The notes beneath the pieces are model-generated. The model was given only the letters and a program-made list of their open reading frames with translations, had not been told where the DNA came from and searched no databases. The position numbers were made by a program, and so were the translations under genes. Positions 35,728 through 40,000 of a stretch of DNA of 40,000 nucleotides are shown piece after piece; within the stretch, counting starts at the first letter, position 1, and every line of letters begins with the position of its first letter. The stretch is from Tubiluchus corallicola (taxonomy: Eukaryota; Priapulida; Priapulimorpha; Priapulimorphida; Tubiluchidae): the NCBI GenBank assembly GCA_030141605.1, contig JAQGDQ010000956.1, positions 1 through 40,000 of the forward strand. The letters run 5' to 3'.

Positions 35728-36020
35728 CACCAGATGATGGGCTGACATTGTTCCTTTTCACCAGATGATGGGCTGACATTGTTCCTCTTCACCAGATGAT
35801 TGGCTGAAATTGTTCCTTTTCACCAGATGATGGACTGACATTGTTCCTTTTCACCAGATGATGGGCTGACATTGTTCCTTTTCACCAGATGATGGACTGA
35901 CATTGTTCCTTTTCACCAGATGATGGACCGACATTGTTCCTTTTTACCAGATGATGGGCTGACATTGTTCCTTTTCACCAGGTGATGGACTGACATTGTT
36001 CCTTTTCACCAGATGATTCA
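35728..36020 (+). repeat. 31-bp minisatellite, about nine copies
   Basis: CTTTTCACCAGATGATGGGC followed by TGACATTGTTC repeats with a period of about 31 bases. Variants include GATTGGCTGAAATT and GGACCGACATT. The last unit is truncated (GATGATTCAGCATTGTTCC). Confidence 0.93.
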
Positions 36021-36586
36021 GCATTGTTCCGGCATTTAAGTTTTTAACCTACAAAAGCAGGTTAAATATCAGGCTGCCAAAGGTCAAGTTTGTAGGTCAC
36101 TGGATTATAATATTATTGCAGTTTAAATTTCGGCACTTTTTTCTGCCCCACTCGATATATTACATGTGATTATTTATATATTACATACTGTGATTATTTT
36201 ATTCTAGCGTGCAGAACTCAATTGCTAAAGTAATACTTCGAGCAAAGAAGAGAAATTATAAGCCCATATAACAGCATTGTTCAAATATGAGGTGACCACG
36301 CTTATCTTTTACTTAGTTTAACATCCATTTTGCAGATCAAATGTTCAATGAAACGCATTTTGTTATAAAATTGGCTTCACCGCCTGCATAAACTGGCTTC
36401 ATGACACAAAGAATCAAAATGTCTTGGGTTATTCTAAAGACGAATTTACTGAATAAAATAAATGGGAACCTCTTTACAGAGTGGGCGTTGAGTGGTCGAA
36501 CAATCAAACGGATCGAAAGTGTAATAAAGTAAATGGTTATATGGACGTGGCATTTCACACGATAAAACAAATTTATAAACTCTCGC
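36021..36586. other. Non-coding, nothing recognised
   Basis: No gene is supported. Minus-strand frames at 36337-36805 run into (GT)n repeats and have no domain. Confidence 0.4.
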
Positions 36587-36812
36587 ATTCTTTCGCAAGA
36601 GTAGCTCAATGCTGTAATTGCACGCGACACGCACTTGCTGTGTGTGCGTGTGTGTGTGTGTGTGTGCGCGCGTTGTGTGCATGTGCGGGTGTCCGTGTGC
36701 GTATTCTATCGCAAAGATAGAGCACAATTCTGTAATTGCACGCGACACACACTTGTTGTGCGTGTGCGTGTGCGTGTGCGTGCGTGTGCGTGTGCGTGTG
36801 TGCATGCGTGCG
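36587..36812 (+). repeat. 116-bp duplication with (GT)n/(GTGC)n
   Basis: ATTCTTTCGCAAGAGTAG at 36587 and ATTCTATCGCAAAGATAG at 36703 start two related units, each continuing through CTGTAATTGCACGCGACAC, CACTTG and a GT-rich microsatellite. Three overlapping + frames of 62-97 residues are repeat translations. Confidence 0.85.
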
Positions 36813-36959
36813 GCTTCATATAACAGTGGGCTTGTACAAGCCTTTGCTTCTCTAGCGGCACTGCAGTATAATTATTCTCTTATGATAACGATAGTGTATG
36901 AACCATATTAATTTATTACACTAGTATGTACACACGCGTATATATGTAAGATAATACAG

Positions 36960-37080
36960 ACACTTAAAAACATTTAAACACCACAACTTTATTAAAACTT
37001 TTAATTTACATTGTTAAAAAATCATGCCAAACGTTTTAACAGAGCTGCTGCTGTCATCATCAGAGGTAATTTTTTACAAA
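36960..37080 (-). mobile_element. Penelope-like or similar retroelement 3' end with hammerhead-like motif
   Basis: On the minus strand CTCTGATGATGACAGCAGCA, CTCTGTTAAAACGTTTGGC and then TTTTAATAAAGTTGTGGTG. A CTGATGA box, a short hairpin (TGACAG pairing with CTGTTA around a CAGCAGCT loop), an AAACGTTTGG box and an AATAAAG near the end match the arrangement I recall at Penelope-like and related element ends. The canonical hammerhead GAAA reads AAAA here, so cleavage would not be expected. Confidence 0.45.
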
Positions 37081-37110
37081 CATACAACCAGTTTATGTAG
37101 GCAGAGTCCA

Positions 37111-37284
37111 ACAGTATAGTACATTATGCACTAATTATGTATTTAACAGAAGCCAAATAGGTAATGATTAAGCAGACCAGTAGAAAAGCAATTGATACAG
37201 TAAATTATGCACTAATTATGTATTTACGAAAAGCCAAATAGGTAATGATTAAGCAGACCAGTAGAAAAGAAATTGATACTGTAA
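37111..37284 (+). repeat. Tandem duplication, two ~81-bp copies
   Basis: ATTATGCACTAATTATGTAT begins at 37123 and at 37204. Both units continue through AGCCAAATAGGTAATGATTA and AGCAGACCAGTAGAAAAG to ATTGATAC. Confidence 0.9.
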
Positions 37285-37336
37285 TTAGTGCTAGCTAGCT
37301 GCTAAAACTGTTACTATTACAATAGCACAGGCTGCG

Positions 37337-37435
37337 AGGCGTTGTCAAGTGTACACAAAAGCGTTGTCTAGTACACATAACCTTTGACCTTTTCACGATC
37401 ATCATCATTCGGTGGAACTACGAAAAGGATAATTG
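37337..37435. mobile_element. Dispersed repeat related to the MITE at 30851
   Basis: GCGTTGTCTAGTACACATAA, CCTTTGACC, GATCATCATCATTCGGTGGA and ACTACGAAAAGGATA align with the right half of the 30851-31074 element (GTTGTCTGGTACACTTAACC, GATCATCATCAATCGCTGGA, ACTGTGAAAAGGCTT). It has an extra TTTTCAC between the two blocks. A matching left end was not found. Confidence 0.55.
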
Positions 37436-38083
37436 GTTACAATCAGAATAAAGTGCAAAATTTGGCTTCGTAAATTTCACAATTTTCACACAAATTGCAA
37501 AAGAAGAGAAGGATTGAATTCGGGACATCAACGAAACCACATAAAAACGTCTTGGTCAGCAAACGTGGTGGATTCCCATGAAGTGACTGTCTGTACACCG
37601 ACCACCATCCATTTGTCAATTCGGGTATCAGCGTGGGGTGTGACACTAATTGTTTGCGAATTCGTTCCGACACATGACCAGGGGGGTAAGAGGATGCAGT
37701 TACTTTTGCTACGATGAACCGACCACTATAATTGTACCATCAAACTCACATAAATTACTCACTGCGTAATGTTCAAAGCTGCCGAAGCTGTGTAAAACTA
37801 TCTAGTCCAATATCATTCATACACGGCGTACAGTTTCTTTGATAGGAGAGCTCGGTCTAGCATGCAGGTTTTCACGTTGCAAAAATTTCATGTGAGAGAA
37901 TTATGTACAAGGGCAATCACAAATTACGGAAATTTAATCTGATTTAAATTTAGTTCTTGACAGCGTGAGAATTTGAGTGATTATAAAATGTAAACTTGTG
38001 GTCGACTTTGCGGTATAGTTAATGATTCCTCGAGAAAAGTTTCTTGTTAAACTGTATGAATGAGGGTTTTTTACTTTTCTGTG
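37436..38083. other. Non-coding, nothing recognised
   Basis: Opposing open frames at 37433-37717 overlap almost exactly. Neither contains a domain I recognise and both lack supporting signals, so neither is annotated as a gene. Confidence 0.4.
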
Positions 38084-38388
38084 AGCCTACACTACACTGT
38101 ACAGCTCTGCACTGCACTACACTGCAAAGCCCTACGCTACGCTACACTACACTACTCTACACTACACTACACTACACTACACTGCACAACACTGCACTGC
38201 ACTGCACTGCACTGCACTGCACTACACTACACTACACTACACTACACTACACTACACTACACTACACTACACTACACTACACTACACTACACTACACTAC
38301 ACTACACTACATTACACTACACTACACTACACTACACTACACTACACTACACTACACTACACTACACTACACTACACTACACTACAAG
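38084..38388 (+). repeat. (CACTA)n pentanucleotide array
   Basis: About 300 bases of ACACT/ACTAC pentamers, degenerate at the left (CTGCA, CTACG, CTCTA variants) and almost perfect from 38221 onward. Because 5 and 3 are coprime, all three + frames stay open; the 120-residue Leu-His-Tyr-Thr-Thr frames are artefacts. Confidence 0.95.
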
Positions 38389-38713
38389 TACTGTACCTCA
38401 CAAGTGTAGCCGAACAGTATAAACATTTTGGACATATTTAACAAACAACGCAACTTTGTATTCCAAACTTTAGCTTATATAATTTCAGTAAAACATGTAA
38501 ACATTCGACATTTAGCTCTTTCTGTGCCGATGATTAGAATATTATCCACAAATTAGTGAAAATAAACACCCGAGGCTCGCCAATTAGCATTTTCCAAAAG
38601 GTAAATGGCGATGATGAACTGAAATTTCAAAACAAAAAAACAGACAATCAGCACAAAACATTGAAATATAGATATACGAGGACAGACTGAATAGTTTCAC
38701 TGCCTTCACAGTA
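38389..38713. other. Non-coding, nothing recognised
   Basis: No gene or repeat is identified between the pentamer array and the MITE. Confidence 0.4.
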
Positions 38714-39329
38714 TTAAAGAAAAAGAGGATGATTTTTAATATACTATCCCATTTTCAAGAACTGCAAAAAGGATACATTTTAACACCAATAATACTGAAA
38801 AAGCATTTCTGATAATTAAATAACAGATTAATTAACGGCGGACGAGGCTGCCTATTGATATAACATATATTGATATATTAGCATCACAAACTAACATAAT
38901 TTTCAATAGCAACAATATTGCATGAGCGTGTTGCACGTGTTTGCGAAAGCGAAAATTGAAGTACAGTGCTACAGTAAGATATTCAGTGTGTTGTACTAAA
39001 ACTCGGTAAGTTTACCGCTGTGCTCACGCATGAGTCGTTGAATGTGTGTAGTACGTCAGAAACTAACACAACTGAACTGGGAGGTACAGTACCTGTTTTC
39101 TGTGCAACGTGCTTCCGAGCTGCAGGCGCTAGCGCCCGTCTAACTAGCGAAAGGCAAAATGCATGTAACATCGAAGAACTAGTGGCGCTAATGCGAAATT
39201 GCGTTTGTGTGATAATAATTCTTCCACGTAAGTCATTCTTAAAAAATTGTACAGTATGTTTCCTTTCAATATTTTAAAGAGTAGATTGTTTTGACTTACA
39301 GTTTAACATTGGGTCCGGTTTTGCTTTAA
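38714..39329 (+). mobile_element. TTAA-flanked MITE family, copy 4 (full length)
   Basis: A 616-bp copy with TTAA at 38714-38717 and 39326-39329. The left end TTAAAGAAAAAGAGGATGAT and right end GGGTCCGGTTTTGCTTTAA are imperfect inverted repeats. It aligns along its whole length with the reverse-oriented copy at 18549-19166 and in parts with copies 1 and 2. Its 85-residue + frame (39020-39277) resembles the 79-residue frame in copy 2, but copy 3 is interrupted there, so shared ancestry explains it better than selection on a protein. Confidence 0.85.
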
Positions 39330-40000
39330 GAAACTTTATTGGATACTATCTGGACGCACTATCGATTTTGTACTTACGAATTTGATATTCAAGGGCTGTT
39401 GTATATACATTCTTATGATATGATTCGAAGTACTTTCTTAGGAACTCCAGTAAAGAGGTAACTAGGAAGTTTAATACATTTGAGCAAAACAGTGCCGTGC
39501 AGGTGTAAAAATGAAAAAAATCTTTTGATTTTGCGGAAAGCATAATTTTCTTTTTTCGATTAGTGATCGTCGACACTGGCGCATATTGATCGGACGTCTA
39601 ACACTTTTCGAGAATACTGATATTATATTAGCAAGCAAGCTGGCATAAGGGGTACTGAATCGTTAACCACTTTAATACTTCCTTTATCGGCAAGCTTTAT
39701 GGCCGTTTAACCAATCCGACTTGTCCAACTTGCTGGAGTAAAATCGTAAAAAACTCTGACCCAGGCATCTGCATTCGATGCGTGCACGGCTAGCCGGCAT
39801 TTATTTGTTTGTTAAACGTAAAATATGGATATACGACCAAGCGGGCGGCAACTTCAAAGCCATGCGTAGCCTCCCATTGAGAGAAACGATTTTTGCGCGG
39901 ACGATTTTTGCCGAGCAGTTGTCAGGCCAAAAGCGTAGTTATTATTGTGTTTACCGGTCATAAATACTTGAAATTCTAATGGTGAGCTCTTATGATATGA
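39330..40000. other. Non-coding to the window edge, nothing recognised
   Basis: Short frames on both strands (39346-39576, 39778-39963) show no domain. The last 250 bases are less AT-rich than average, but nothing can be assigned. Confidence 0.4.

Noticed and set aside
38044-38422. Leu-His-Tyr-Thr-Thr repeat proteins of about 120 residues
   Set aside because: A pentanucleotide repeat keeps all three frames open; this is not evidence of a gene.

Overview
The window looks like a metazoan, AT-rich (by eye about two-thirds A+T), repeat-laden genome. It carries one confidently recognisable gene: a posterior (Abd-B/Post2-type) Hox gene on the + strand. It is split into an N-terminal coding exon (6410-7004) and a homeobox exon (28278-28564), separated by a 21.3 kb intron. 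Together they encode a 293-residue protein whose homeodomain occupies residues 211-270. The source is most likely a lophotrochozoan, probably a mollusc. Three things suggest this: the homeodomain is Abd-B-like with the [10 protein letters not shown] and KSKKTN variants that I associate with Post2, there is a degenerate CCCTAA (TTAGGG-type) telomere-like block, which argues against most insects, and there are tRNA-headed SINEs whose body resembles the MetaSINE type. The species cannot be named from this sequence.

Layout. 1-5880: upstream flank with no gene, holding microsatellites, a 272-bp composite tandem duplication, a 55-bp minisatellite and a SINE. 5880-6409: GC-richer 5' flank/5' UTR of the Hox gene with CACGTG sites and a possible 3' splice site just before the start codon. 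6410-7004: coding exon 1. 7005-28277: intron, containing a ~2.1 kb foldback-type element made of 48-bp tandem repeats in inverted orientation, long (GA)n and (CT)n tracts, hexamer microsatellites, three copies of a TTAA-flanked MITE family, LINE 3'-end fragments, two further SINEs plus a SINE head, and a solo LTR. 28278-28564: homeobox exon. 28654-29113: a 460-bp inverted-repeat element starting 90 bp after the stop codon. 29114-40000: no recognisable host gene, but more mobile-element remnants (LINE, mariner-like, Penelope-like 3' end, MITEs), a 450-bp telomere-like array, minisatellites and a (CACTA)n array.

There is no operon-like or multi-gene system here. The Hox protein should act as a DNA-binding transcription factor in posterior patterning, and the rest is best read as regulatory or non-functional non-coding DNA colonised by transposons. 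Most long open frames in the window are translations of simple repeats and are not genes. I do not see convincing evidence of a new molecular system. The most unusual items are the foldback element in the intron, the four-copy TTAA MITE family, the hammerhead-like motif at a Penelope-like end, the run of two-copy tandem duplications, and the excess of CACGTG motifs.
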